Source of the DNA: Chitinophagales bacterium
GTDB lineage: Bacteria > Bacteroidota > Bacteroidia > Chitinophagales > LD1
Assembly: GCA_016787045.1 (NCBI GenBank)
Contig: JAEUVA010000010.1
Coordinates: 1 to 64,000, forward strand
DNA: 64,000 nt
Reading direction: 5' to 3'
The notes under the pieces: generated by a model
Told to the model about the DNA's origin: nothing
What the model saw: only the letters and a program-made list of their open reading frames with translations
Databases searched by the model: none
Shown here: positions 47,353 to 57,260 of the stretch, in pieces
Layout: the number at the start of each line of letters is the position of its first letter
Numbering within the stretch: position 1 is the first letter of the stretch
Program-made: the position numbers and the translations under genes

Positions 47353-49746
47353 TTAGTAGTACACCACAAAACCAAGTGTGGGTACTACAGTTCTGTTTCG
47401 GTTGGCTGTTAAAGAGTATTGCGCAAAGCCCGGAAGATTTTCATCGGCAATGGGGTTGTCGTTAGCGTCAGTTTTTACAATCAGATTTGGCGCTTGGTCT
47501 GGGGCAAAGGCATAAGCATTTTGAATGTCTAGATATAACTCAAAACTCCATTTTTTGAAATACCAGCGCTTGGTTACGCGAATATCTAACTGATGAAACC
47601 ATTTAAGCCGTTCGCTATTTAACCGGCTGTAGTCAACTACACCAGCGCGATTATATGGCCACGCAAAAAGCGATGTAGAGGCCGCAATATCAAATGGAGT
47701 GTAAGGCGAGCCACCTGACGCTCGCCAGCGGGCACCTATTTCCCAATTCTTTTTAAACTTTTTGCCACCCGTTAAGCTGATAATGTGGCGGGTATCCCAT
47801 GAGGATGGCGCGTAATCATTTTTTCTGATGTCTTCAAACTGGCTCCAGAATAGGGTGTAGGCCACTATCCCGTACCAACCTTTATATAATTTTTGTTCGT
47901 AAAGTAATTCTACCCCATAGCTGCGCCCTTTGCTGGTGCTTTTGCCGGGTTCGTTGCCTACTACACCAAAGTTACCACCCTGGTTGGCGATAGATACAGA
48001 GTCGTTAGTCAGGAACGGTATGTTGTAATACTGCTTGTAAAAGCCCTCTGCCGATACGCGGGCATTCCACTTAAACGCATATTCCAACCCGGCTACTGCA
48101 TGTACATTACGCATATAGGTGAGATCGTTTCGATTAGATAGTTCGTTATTGTTATTGCGATACCCCATTATGGTGTATGCCGGTAGTTGATGGTAGTAAC
48201 CACTATTGATATTTAATTTTAATGCATCTGTGATAGAATACGATAGCGACAGGCGTGGCGAAATTTGATTGTCGGGCGAGCGCATACTGCGGTTGAAAGA
48301 GTTGCCATCTAATCGTAATCCAAACGATAGTAACAATCTGTCTTTGGCTAATGAGCGGCTGAGTTGACCAAACACTCCGTATTTATGTAAGGTGAGTGTA
48401 CTTTCAAACTGTACCGGAATAGACGCGGTATCTCCGCTGATTACGGTACGAAACTCGCTTCGGTTGTAGTAGCGGGCGTACTCATAGTTAATGCCGTAGT
48501 TATATTTCCAATTGCGGAAACGTCCGGTGTGCTCTATGCGCAGTTTGTTTTCACTTTCTTGCGAAGAGTAATTTGCAGTTTTGGCTAAAGAACGGTCGTT
48601 GTTGATGTGCTTAAAGAAAAAATTGTTGAGCATGTTTCGGCTGGCCACAACTTGTAGATAGCTGTTGTTGAAGAGGTGCACATATTTTGCGCCAATGGTA
48701 TAATTCCACTGACCTTGCTCCGGTAAAATACCCAATAAGTAGCGCTGGCTTTCAGTTTCGTTGGCTTTGAGGTTGAGTTTAAACTGGTCTAGTGCACCAA
48801 GGGTGATAACCGTGAGTTCGTCTTTAGGAGTTATCTTCCATTTTATTTTAAACTGTGCATCGCTGTACGTAGGAAGAAAAGGAAGTTTTAACGCTTGAAA
48901 TAAAAATTGCAAGTATGAATAACGAAGTGATGCAATAAGTGTGGCGCTTTTCTTTTTGTTAAGTGGTGTTTCCATACTGGCTGCCACCTCGCTGCTGCCC
49001 AGGGTGAGCGTTCCGCCCCAACGGTCTTCGCGGCCATCTTTCATGCGGATGTCCATAATAGAGCTTAGTGAATTTCCTCTGTTTGCCGGGAAAGCACCGC
49101 TGTAAAAATTGACTTCACGTATAAAATCTACGTTTATCAAACCCACCGGCCCGCCACCTGCGCCTTGCGTGGCAAAGTGGTTGATATTGGGTATTTCTAT
49201 ACCATCTAAATAAAAGCGGTTTTCCGAAGGGCCGCCACCACGTATCAATATATCATTGCGGAATGAAGCGGTGAAACCCACGCCTGGTAACGATTGAATC
49301 ACTTTTGAAATATCGCGGTTGCCACCCGGGTAGCGTTGTATTTCGTTAGTGCCTATGGTGCGCACACTCAGCGGGCTTTCTTCATTTTTAGTAAAGGGCG
49401 AAGCGGTGATTTCAACAGTACCTAATTCCTGCGATGCGGGCTCTATTTCTATGGTGAGTATTTGCGGCTTACCATTAGTTATTTCTATTTCGTAAACGGT
49501 TTTGGGTTTATATCCCACACAACTCACTTTCACGTTTACTAAACCCGGCTTGAGCTGTTCAATTACAAACTCTCCTTTCTCATCGGTAATGGCACCTTGA
49601 GTGGTATTTTCTATTAAAACATTGGCCAATTCTACTGGTTGCGAAGAGCCGCTTTCAATTACTTTTCCTTTTACAATACCGGTTTGAGCAATGCTGTAAA
49701 AAGACAAAAACAACAACGCAGCGATTAGGAGATAACTATTTTTCAT
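47353..49746 (-). CDS. TonB-dependent receptor with carboxypeptidase-like N-terminal domain
   Basis: 797 aa from MKNSYLLIAAL (49746). A signal peptide ends at SIAQTG; a CarboxypepD_reg-like domain (VKGKVIESGSSQPVELANVLIENT) runs to about residue 105; then a plug (IQRYPGGNRDISKVIQSLPGVG, ILIRGGGPSENRFYLDGIEIPN) and a beta-barrel ending in VVPTLGFVVYY with a terminal aromatic. It imports an unidentified ligand in an energy-dependent way. No SusD partner is adjacent, so a simple polysaccharide-utilisation locus is unlikely. Monocistronic. Confidence 0.92.
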   Translation of the reverse strand: MKNSYLLIAALLFLSFYSIAQTGIVKGKVIESGSSQPVELANVLIENTTQGAITDEKGEFVIEQLKPGLVNVKVSCVGYKPKTVYEIEITNGKPQILTIEIEPASQELGTVEITASPFTKNEESPLSVRTIGTNEIQRYPGGNRDISKVIQSLPGVGFTASFRNDILIRGGGPSENRFYLDGIEIPNINHFATQGAGGGPVGLINVDFIREVNFYSGAFPANRGNSLSSIMDIRMKDGREDRWGGTLTLGSSEVAASMETPLNKKKSATLIASLRYSYLQFLFQALKLPFLPTYSDAQFKIKWKITPKDELTVITLGALDQFKLNLKANETESQRYLLGILPEQGQWNYTIGAKYVHLFNNSYLQVVASRNMLNNFFFKHINNDRSLAKTANYSSQESENKLRIEHTGRFRNWKYNYGINYEYARYYNRSEFRTVISGDTASIPVQFESTLTLHKYGVFGQLSRSLAKDRLLLSFGLRLDGNSFNRSMRSPDNQISPRLSLSYSITDALKLNINSGYYHQLPAYTIMGYRNNNNELSNRNDLTYMRNVHAVAGLEYAFKWNARVSAEGFYKQYYNIPFLTNDSVSIANQGGNFGVVGNEPGKSTSKGRSYGVELLYEQKLYKGWYGIVAYTLFWSQFEDIRKNDYAPSSWDTRHIISLTGGKKFKKNWEIGARWRASGGSPYTPFDIAASTSLFAWPYNRAGVVDYSRLNSERLKWFHQLDIRVTKRWYFKKWSFELYLDIQNAYAFAPDQAPNLIVKTDANDNPIADENLPGFAQYSLTANRNRTVVPTLGFVVYY

Positions 49747-49800
49747 GCGGGTTAAACATTGCAGCAAACAAAACACATTCGCTGCAATTTTGTTTAACCC

Positions 49801-52800
49801 TTACCGCTTGATAATCCGAAAACTCTTAAACAATCTTATAGAATTGGTTACTACATACACCCCAGCAGGAAGATGTTGTGTAGGAATTACAGTAGTTTGT
49901 AGAAGTTGATTTTTTTGTATTTCACGCCCGGTAATGTCATATAGCACGAGATGGCTGCCGTCTAGTTTTTCGTTTGATTCTAACACCCAATCGCCATTTT
50001 CGTTTTCGAAAAATTGAAATGAACCGCCAGTAGCAAGAGCAGCAATGCCTACCGGCATACAAGCAGGGTGCGATACAAACAAATCGGCACTTTGCGCAGT
50101 GCAGAAATTAGAGTCGGCAATTAGAACCGTGTAGTAACCACTTTGGTTTACCGTGTAAAAACGGGTAGTGGCGCCATTAATCAAACTGCCATTTATATAC
50201 CATTGATAAGAAATGCCCGGTAAAAATGGAGTGGCCAGTTCGCAAAAATTTTGTTGCACCAAAGGTGTTGCCAATGGTGGATTGCAGGGGTCAACCGGTG
50301 TGGCGCCTTGCTGATAAACAGCAATGATGTTTCCACCCGTTATTTGTATAGTACAATTTCTTGATGTGTTTAACGGGTTGTTTTGCACCTGAAAAATGAC
50401 TTTGGCATCGCCATTGAAGGGTAAGGTGGGTGAAATAATTTGTATCCAGTTGCAAAGTTGCACATCCCAATCGGGGCAGTTTAGGCCATCGGCATCTACA
50501 TAAAACGAGTCAATACCTCCGGCACTTGAAAAGTAAAATGTGTTTTGCGGCACATGATATTGGCAGGGGTAAGTTACATACACTGTGGCATAATCAGTAG
50601 CGTTACAACCATTAGCATCGGTAACGGTAAGTACATAAACCACAGTAGCCGAAATGTTTTTTGCAGTAGGGTTGGCAGTGTTGGCATCATTTAACCCGTT
50701 AGATGGCGACCAAGCATAGCTGTACGGAGGTGTTCCTGACAAAGCAGTTGGATTTCCGCCAAGAGTTGCACTATCGCCATTACTATATAAAAAAGTATAA
50801 TCTATTCCGGCATTAGCAATAGGTAATGGATATGCCGTAACATTCAGCGGGGCAGATGCCACATTGCCAGCGCAGCCACCAGCGTTGGTAACAGTTACTG
50901 TAAATACACCGGTTTGGTTGACTGTAATACTCGGGCTACTTGCACCGTTGCTCCAAAGGTATGCACTGCCTTGAGTGGCGGTTAGCTCCACATTGCCCCC
51001 CAGGCAAAATTGCAGTGGGCCGTTTGCCGTAATTTGAACAGATGGGTTAGCGGTAACCGTTGTGTTTTGTGTTGCTGTGCCGGTACACCCATTTTGTGTG
51101 ACAGAATAAGTAATACTGTGCGAACCTACTCCTGCAGAAGAGGGAGAAAAAACATTTCCGCTGATGCCATTTCCACTCAATGTGCCACCGGATGGAGATA
51201 AGCTCAATGTGGCAGCTGATGCCGCCAAGCAATATGAATTAGATAAATTACTTATGCTTGGTTGCGGTGTGCTAATAACGGTTAATGTAAATGGGTCTGA
51301 GGCCGATGTGCCACAAGTATTGGTGGCTGTAACTCGATAAGCTCCCGCTGTAGTTACGGTGATAGTATTTCCGGTGATTCCGTTGCTCCAACTGTACGTG
51401 CAACCACTGCAAGGGTTAGATACGCTGAGTATACTGCTTTGCCCAGAGCAAATCGTATTATTTCCGTTTACAATAGGTTTTGTGGGCAATGTGCAGGGTG
51501 TAGTTACGCATATAGTAAACGTAGTGGTGGTAGGAGCAATCCCGCTGCCACTGTAGTCGTACACGCGCACATAGTAGGTGGTTCCGGCAGTTAAGCCCGA
51601 TACTTGCAATACTTCTGTAGCACCCTCGCCACCGCCTGCATCTTGGCAATCTACCGAAGTACCCGGACAACCTGTGCGTACTTCTACTACAGCATCTAAT
51701 CCGCTGCTGGGCACCACAGTGATTGTGTGCTGTATGGCAGTGGCTGTAAACTTGTACCATACATCTAACGCATTAGCAGAGGTGAATCCATCGCACAAAG
51801 TTGGGGCGGCAGATTGTGTAGCACCGCCCACATCGCCCGAAACGGTAGCACCACAATTAGTGCCATACACAGCTAGTGCGGGTGGGTTACCGCAGTAGTC
51901 GTTAGCGGGTTGTGCAGGTGGTTGCGCATTGCAATTACCGGTGTTGAAATAGCCAAACCAAGTGCTCCAAGGTATGGTACCCGGGCAAGAGGTGTTGGTG
52001 CCCGGCATACTGTTATGCCCGCAAATGCCTGGCGATGTAATGTTTTGGTTGGTAGGAATAGAATATTGCGAACAAAAGTAGCAAGCCATTTGAGCCGATG
52101 CTTGCAACATAGCTGTGCTATTCCATAAAGATGGATTAGCCACCGTGGCTTCGTGCTCTACACCAATACTGCGGCCATTGTTGTATGGGTATCCGCTTGC
52201 TCCGCAGTGCCATGCCGTGTTGGCCACCGCAACTGTTTGGTAAATAGTACCACTGTTGTTGATTACAAAATGAGCGCTGGCTTGTGCGCTGCAATTTTGA
52301 AACCAACTTACTGCTCCCGCAGCAGTACCGGTACCTATCCAGTGGTTCACGTATGTATCTATACTATGATTGCGACCGGTGGTAAAATTGCAACTAGTAA
52401 AGCTGCCCACCGCTGGGCCATAATCTGCCGTGCGGCTACCAGATGATGCGGATTTTTTTATAGTATATTTTTGTTTAATGTAAGCAAAGTCAATCTTTTT
52501 AGATGACGGTAAAAGCACATCTTCCTCCCACAGTGTGGTGCTTTTTGCGCCTTCATTAATTACAGCGTAATATCTCTTTGCCTGCACATCGCAAAGTTCA
52601 TCGCTGATAAGCCCCGCGTATTTTTTCACTGCCGGATACCAATCTTCTACCCGGGTAGTTTTAGCAATTGTTTTTGTAGCGGGCTTACCGCTGAGCAACA
52701 TGGCTACACTCTTGCCGCCTGTTTGATATTTGCGTAGCAAAGCAGCCGCAGCGCGGATGTTTTGGCGCGGGTCATCTTTTAAAGTTTGTTCGGATAAGTG

Positions 52801-53202
52801 TAACAGCTTGGCTGCCTCGCCCAGAGCGTTGCAGTAATTGTTTTGCACTAAGTGCATCATGCCCCAGCCGTAGTCAATAGATGGGCCTATGTGTGTGTAG
52901 TTGTTTTCGGTATAAGCAATGGCGCGCAAAATTTCTACCGGTACCAAAAACTCGTTGGCCGCCTGTTGTAAAAATAAATTTACCGTACTCACAGAAGGAT
53001 GTGGCTGAGACAAATAATGTTCCCATAATTCATGCTCGTGGTGAATGCTCTTATCGGTGTGCTCCTCCACCATTTTTAGTTGGCTACTAATGTCTTTTTG
53101 CAGCCATAGCTGTTTGTGGATAAAAAGCGAATCTGTTTTAGAAACAACTTGACCAAGGGCTAATTGCGCACCAAATAGCAGAAGCAGAATACATATTCTC
53201 AT
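49801..53202 (-). CDS. Transglycosylase-like plus N-acetylmuramoyl-L-alanine amidase fusion, T9SS cargo
   Basis: 1133 aa from MRICILLLLFGAQ (53202); numbering here is for the longer open frame. A signal peptide is followed by an SLT/lysozyme-like domain (about 90-185) with candidate catalytic E119 (IAYTENNYTHIG) and YGWGMMHLVQNNYC. A PGRP/amidase_2 domain follows (about 285-445), with zinc ligands H307 (NHWIGTG), H416 (CGHNSMPG) and C426 (TSCPG). Then come a pre-peptidase C-terminal-like beta domain (TYYVRVYDYSGSG), Ig-like repeats and a T9SS tail (GSFQFFENENGDWVL ... LPAGVYVV). It would hydrolyse both sugar and peptide bonds of peptidoglycan; prey or self is unknown. Confidence 0.88.
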   Translation of the reverse strand: MRICILLLLFGAQLALGQVVSKTDSLFIHKQLWLQKDISSQLKMVEEHTDKSIHHEHELWEHYLSQPHPSVSTVNLFLQQAANEFLVPVEILRAIAYTENNYTHIGPSIDYGWGMMHLVQNNYCNALGEAAKLLHLSEQTLKDDPRQNIRAAAALLRKYQTGGKSVAMLLSGKPATKTIAKTTRVEDWYPAVKKYAGLISDELCDVQAKRYYAVINEGAKSTTLWEEDVLLPSSKKIDFAYIKQKYTIKKSASSGSRTADYGPAVGSFTSCNFTTGRNHSIDTYVNHWIGTGTAAGAVSWFQNCSAQASAHFVINNSGTIYQTVAVANTAWHCGASGYPYNNGRSIGVEHEATVANPSLWNSTAMLQASAQMACYFCSQYSIPTNQNITSPGICGHNSMPGTNTSCPGTIPWSTWFGYFNTGNCNAQPPAQPANDYCGNPPALAVYGTNCGATVSGDVGGATQSAAPTLCDGFTSANALDVWYKFTATAIQHTITVVPSSGLDAVVEVRTGCPGTSVDCQDAGGGEGATEVLQVSGLTAGTTYYVRVYDYSGSGIAPTTTTFTICVTTPCTLPTKPIVNGNNTICSGQSSILSVSNPCSGCTYSWSNGITGNTITVTTAGAYRVTATNTCGTSASDPFTLTVISTPQPSISNLSNSYCLAASAATLSLSPSGGTLSGNGISGNVFSPSSAGVGSHSITYSVTQNGCTGTATQNTTVTANPSVQITANGPLQFCLGGNVELTATQGSAYLWSNGASSPSITVNQTGVFTVTVTNAGGCAGNVASAPLNVTAYPLPIANAGIDYTFLYSNGDSATLGGNPTALSGTPPYSYAWSPSNGLNDANTANPTAKNISATVVYVLTVTDANGCNATDYATVYVTYPCQYHVPQNTFYFSSAGGIDSFYVDADGLNCPDWDVQLCNWIQIISPTLPFNGDAKVIFQVQNNPLNTSRNCTIQITGGNIIAVYQQGATPVDPCNPPLATPLVQQNFCELATPFLPGISYQWYINGSLINGATTRFYTVNQSGYYTVLIADSNFCTAQSADLFVSHPACMPVGIAALATGGSFQFFENENGDWVLESNEKLDGSHLVLYDITGREIQKNQLLQTTVIPTQHLPAGVYVVTNSIRLFKSFRIIKR

Positions 53203-53315
53203 GCTGAAAGATAAAAAATCTGTGTTGGAGATAGTAAGGCATACAGCGAACAAAAAATTCAAACAGTTGTTTGAATTTTTTAGAATGCTATTTTTACCTC
53301 CACAACAAAGCGCCC

Positions 53316-55721
53316 ATGAAAAGTACTTTAACGCTCATACTTTTAGGAGTTTCCTTTTTAGCACTAGCACAAAATTTCCCCATCGGGCACCGCTCCATTA
53401 ACTTTAAAGACCCGGCTCGCTCTGGAGGATTTTCTATTGGTGGAGGCACTACTATGCCCACCGGAGGTACCGGCAGAGATATTGGTACAGAAGTTTACTA
53501 TCCGGCTACAAGTGCCGGAGATAATACGCCCTTCGCTACCGGAAATTTTCCGTTGGTAGTAATAGGTCATGGATTTGCTATGACATGGGATGCCTATAAA
53601 ACGCTGACTGATTCATTGGTAAGAAATGGATTTATTGTTGCCCTACCCCGTACAGAAGGAAGTTTACTACCAGCTCCCAACCACTTAGATTTTGGTAAAG
53701 ACTTGGCCAAAGTAGCTGAACTGTTTGCCGCGCAAAACACCGTGAGCGGCTCTGTTTTTAATGGCAAGCATAACGGGCGTACGGCTATTGGCGGGCACAG
53801 TATGGGTGGTGGAGCTACTTTTTTGGCCGATGCTTTTGCTCCGGCAAGCGTGCTTTGCTACTTTACATTTGCGGCAGCAGAAACGAACCCTAAATCAAGC
53901 TCAGCGGCAAAAACGATTACCCGGCCACACTTACTCTTTGCCGGTACATACGATTGTGTGGCGCCACCGGCACAGCACCAAACGCTCATGTGGGATTCGC
54001 TATTGGTATCTACTTGCAAAACTTACATCAACATTACCAAGGCCTACCACTGCGCGTTTGCTGATAATAATTTCAATTGTGGTTTTGGAGAAGGCACGTG
54101 TATTACTGCCGGTGGCTATTCAGCAACCGCACAGCAAGCGTTGGTGCGCAGATACCTCAATCCGTATTTAGATTATTACTTGAAAGGAGTTTGTGGGTCG
54201 TGGACCAACTTTCAGAGCATGTTAGATACCACTACTACAGCTAATGTACAGCGGGTTTGTAACAATCAAATTCCACAGAATGCGGCTATTAGCGGAAACA
54301 ATACGTTTTGCACCTCAAACAATACTTTATTAACGGCAGCCCCGACAGGGTTTACCTACAATTGGTCAAACGGAGCTAATACCTCAAGTATTTCTGTAGG
54401 CACAGCAGGTAACTACACGGTGAGTGTAGGCAACGGTATTTGTGAAATTACCTCCTCGCCTTTTGCCGTTAGTGAGTTAGCGCCACCGGCACCTTTGGTT
54501 AGTTTGATGGGTAGCGATACGGTTTGTTCGGGTATTGCATCGCTTGTTTATACCACCGATGTACAATCCGGAGTTACTTATGATTGGACTCTGCCACAAG
54601 GTTGGAGTATTTCAAATGGAAACAATACTTCAACTATTACGGCCACATCATCTGCGCAAAGCGGCACGATAAGCGTAAGCGCACAAAATACCTGCGGCAA
54701 CAGCAACGTACTCTCGTTAAATGTTACCGTAAAGCCATCTAATTTGGGCACTGCAGGAAGCATTACCGGAAACACAATCACTTGTGCCAATACTGCTCAA
54801 ACATACAGCATAGCTACAGTAAATGGAGCAGATAATTACGTATGGACTTTGCCTCAGGGATGGACGATAGTAAATGGCGATGGGACTACAAGTATATCAG
54901 TAACACCTAGTAGCAGTGGTACAATAAATGTATCTGCTGAAAATAGCTGCGGAGCAACCGCACCAAGTAGTTTATCCATTACCGTAAACGATGCGCCTCA
55001 GCTCAGCGGCTCTATACTTGGCCCGGATACTATTTGCATCGGCAATACTACCGGTGTTTATTATGCAGTTAACCAAGTAAGCAACGCAAACGATTATACA
55101 TGGAACCTACCCAATGGCTGGACTTTTGTAGGAAGTGGAAATACCTTTGCTCCAATCATAAATATAAGCGGAAGCGGTACGCTAAGTGTGAGCGCCAGCA
55201 ACACTTGCGGTAGCAGCAACTCATTGCAATTGCCCATAATTGTGGTAGATACTCCGCAGGTAAGCATTATACAAAATGGCAACATATTGAGTGCATTACC
55301 CACTACAGCCGGAGATTCTTATCAGTGGTATTTGAACGGCAACCCTACAGGTGGCAGTTCATCAACTATCACCGCTACAGCCAATGGAGATTATAGCGTG
55401 GTGGTCACCAACAGTAATACTTTATGTGTTGGAACAGCAAAATTATCGGGAGTAATTGTAAGCGGCATTGAGAATGTGTTTTTGTCATCTATTCAAGTAT
55501 TTCCCAACCCGGCAAAGAGTGTATTGATAATGACAATACCGCAATACCCGGATGCTACCAAAGCAGTTTTAACCGACTTATATGGTAGAACGATTTTTGA
55601 ACAGCCAATAACTACTAACGTTACTCAGCTTGAAGTTTCTGAGCTGTCTGCTGGTGTATATGTACTGAATATTAACACTAATTATGGCACCAAAACTGTG
55701 CGCGTTGTTGTAGAGAAGTAG
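53316..55721 (+). CDS. Alpha/beta hydrolase with Ig-like repeats, T9SS cargo
   Basis: 801 aa from MKSTLTLILL (53316); upstream ATG at 53271 adds 15 residues. A signal peptide ends at LALAQ. The alpha/beta hydrolase (to about 330) has the oxyanion segment VIGHGFAMTW and nucleophile S162 in GGHSMGGG, with DCVAPPAQHQ and AYHCAF as likely acid and His positions. It resembles dienelactone/PAF-acetylhydrolase-like lipases. About four Ig-like repeats (TYDWTLPQGWSIS type) and a T9SS tail (FPNPAKSVLIMTIPQY) follow. Substrate is probably an ester; unproven. Divergent from the amidase gene by about 110 nt. Confidence 0.9.
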   Translation: MKSTLTLILLGVSFLALAQNFPIGHRSINFKDPARSGGFSIGGGTTMPTGGTGRDIGTEVYYPATSAGDNTPFATGNFPLVVIGHGFAMTWDAYKTLTDSLVRNGFIVALPRTEGSLLPAPNHLDFGKDLAKVAELFAAQNTVSGSVFNGKHNGRTAIGGHSMGGGATFLADAFAPASVLCYFTFAAAETNPKSSSAAKTITRPHLLFAGTYDCVAPPAQHQTLMWDSLLVSTCKTYINITKAYHCAFADNNFNCGFGEGTCITAGGYSATAQQALVRRYLNPYLDYYLKGVCGSWTNFQSMLDTTTTANVQRVCNNQIPQNAAISGNNTFCTSNNTLLTAAPTGFTYNWSNGANTSSISVGTAGNYTVSVGNGICEITSSPFAVSELAPPAPLVSLMGSDTVCSGIASLVYTTDVQSGVTYDWTLPQGWSISNGNNTSTITATSSAQSGTISVSAQNTCGNSNVLSLNVTVKPSNLGTAGSITGNTITCANTAQTYSIATVNGADNYVWTLPQGWTIVNGDGTTSISVTPSSSGTINVSAENSCGATAPSSLSITVNDAPQLSGSILGPDTICIGNTTGVYYAVNQVSNANDYTWNLPNGWTFVGSGNTFAPIINISGSGTLSVSASNTCGSSNSLQLPIIVVDTPQVSIIQNGNILSALPTTAGDSYQWYLNGNPTGGSSSTITATANGDYSVVVTNSNTLCVGTAKLSGVIVSGIENVFLSSIQVFPNPAKSVLIMTIPQYPDATKAVLTDLYGRTIFEQPITTNVTQLEVSELSAGVYVLNINTNYGTKTVRVVVEK

Positions 55722-55730
55722 TTTTGCCTC

Positions 55731-56192
55731 GTGATAAATATACTGGCATTATCGGTAGCATTGTTAACGCTTCAACCTATTCGGGTGATAGATTTATCGG
55801 GCTTGTATAGTCAGATAATACAATCGGATGATACGCTCTATGTAGTCAACTTTTGGGCCACTTGGTGCAAGCCCTGCGTAGAAGAGATGCCTTATTTTTT
55901 TGCAGCAGCAGATAAGTTCTCTAACCAAAAAGTGAAAGTAATTTTTGTATCACTCAACTCGGTGAAGGAGAAAAATACAGTACAAAAATTTGTGAACGAC
56001 AGAAACATTCAGCAAGAGGTTTTGTTATTAAATGCAGGTAATCCAAATGTATGGATTAATGAAATAGATAGCAGTTGGAGTGGAGCTATACCGGCCACTA
56101 TGTTTTACAAAAACGGAAAAAAAGAATTGTTTTACGAGGGAGAGTTTACCCCGCAGCAATTAGACAGCATTATTCAATCAAAAATAAATTAA
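55731..56192 (+). CDS. TlpA-like thioredoxin-fold protein
   Basis: 153 aa, start GTG at 55731. A short hydrophobic N-terminus may anchor or export it. The active site is WATWCKPCVEEMPYFF, followed by KVIFVSLNSVKEKNTVQKF and IPATMFYKNGKKELFYEGEF with the cis-proline. A periplasmic thiol-disulfide oxidoreductase of the TlpA/ResA type is likely. It starts 9 nt after the hydrolase and is followed 1 nt later by a second redoxin, so the three genes are one operon. Disulfide-containing T9SS cargos would be natural clients. Confidence 0.9.
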   Translation: MINILALSVALLTLQPIRVIDLSGLYSQIIQSDDTLYVVNFWATWCKPCVEEMPYFFAAADKFSNQKVKVIFVSLNSVKEKNTVQKFVNDRNIQQEVLLLNAGNPNVWINEIDSSWSGAIPATMFYKNGKKELFYEGEFTPQQLDSIIQSKIN

Positions 56193-56193
56193 C

Positions 56194-56793
56194 ATGAAAC
56201 GCATTGTACTTCTTTTGGCTTTAACAACAGCACTTTTATCCTTTAAACATCAAGGTTTGCACATTGGCGAGTTAGCCGATGACTTTAAACTCAAAAACGT
56301 GGATGATAAGATGGTCTCATTAGCCGACTACAAGGATGCCAAAGGTTTTATTGTGATTTTTACCTGCAACCATTGCCCGTTTAGCGTAAAATACGAAGAC
56401 CGCATTATTGCTTTGGATAAGAAATATGCCAAGAAAGGATTTCCGGTGATTGCCATCAATCCGAATGATGCCGCACAATATCCCAGCGATGATTTTGAAA
56501 GCATGAAAAAGCGCGCCAAAGAGAAAAAATTCACCTTTCCATACCTGCATGACGAAACACAGGCAGTGGCCACCGGTTTTGGTGCCACCAAAACACCTCA
56601 TGTATTTGTGTTACAAAAAGAAACCGATGGCCTGGTAACCAAATACATTGGTGCCGTAGACGATAATAGCGATAACGCAAAAGCAGTAAAAGAAAAATAT
56701 GTAGAGGCAGCAGTAGACGCATTACTTTCTGGCCAATCAGTTACTGTAACCGAAACCAAAGCCATCGGTTGTTCCATTAAATGGAAGAAGTAA
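56194..56793 (+). CDS. Thioredoxin/peroxiredoxin-like protein with CNHC motif
   Basis: 199 aa. A signal peptide (MKRIVLLLALTTALLSF) is followed by the AhpC/TSA-like fold: ELADDFKLKNVDDKMVSLADYK, FTCNHCPFSVKYEDRI with a CxxC (C-N-H-C), FPVIAINPNDAAQYP and TKTPHVFVLQKETDG. The pattern occurs in a large family of thioredoxin-fold proteins of unknown substrate. The CNHC motif rather than CGPC or a single peroxidatic Cys suggests a reductase or metal-linked role. Located 1 nt after the TlpA-like gene. Confidence 0.88.
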   Translation: MKRIVLLLALTTALLSFKHQGLHIGELADDFKLKNVDDKMVSLADYKDAKGFIVIFTCNHCPFSVKYEDRIIALDKKYAKKGFPVIAINPNDAAQYPSDDFESMKKRAKEKKFTFPYLHDETQAVATGFGATKTPHVFVLQKETDGLVTKYIGAVDDNSDNAKAVKEKYVEAAVDALLSGQSVTVTETKAIGCSIKWKK

Positions 56794-56820
56794 ACAACCT
56801 CCATTCACATTGCAAATAGA

Positions 56821-57162
56821 GTGCGCAGTTTTTTCAAGGTTAGGCCAATCATCATAACGGTGCCGGTATTGCTCTACTCCGGTATGGCAGTGTTTCCATT
56901 TATTCTAATTCAAAACAAAGAGCTTGCCGGCAACGATACGCTCATCCGTCATGAGCAAATACATTTAAAACAGCAGGTAGAAATGCTCGTCATTCCTTTT
57001 TATGTGATTTACTTGATAAATTACCTGATTAACTTAGTGATATACCGCCAACACGATAAAGCATACCGCGAAATTATTTTTGAGCGCGAAGCGTATGCTA
57101 ACGAGCAAAATGGCGACTACCTGAGTCAAAGGCCTGTGTGGTCGTTTATGAAGTATGTATGA
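56821..57162 (+). CDS. Small membrane protein with HEXXH motif
   Basis: 113 aa, start GTG at 56821. Two hydrophobic segments (VRPIIITVPVLLYSGMAVFPF and FYVIYLINYLINLVIY) flank LIRHEQIHLKQQVEML, which contains HEQIH, a zincin HEXXH motif. A downstream FEREAYANE could supply the third ligand as in gluzincins (H, H, E). This looks like a minimal membrane-associated zinc peptidase or a peptidase-like protein. It lies 27 nt after the CNHC redoxin gene. No named family recognised with confidence. Confidence 0.72.
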   Translation: MRSFFKVRPIIITVPVLLYSGMAVFPFILIQNKELAGNDTLIRHEQIHLKQQVEMLVIPFYVIYLINYLINLVIYRQHDKAYREIIFEREAYANEQNGDYLSQRPVWSFMKYV

Positions 57163-57260
57163 TGTGCTGAACAGATGAGTTTTGCATGCTGATAATGTTT
57201 CTGTTTGTGCGCTTAAACTGTTGCGAGTTACATTAACTTTATCAGCACAAAAATGATAGT

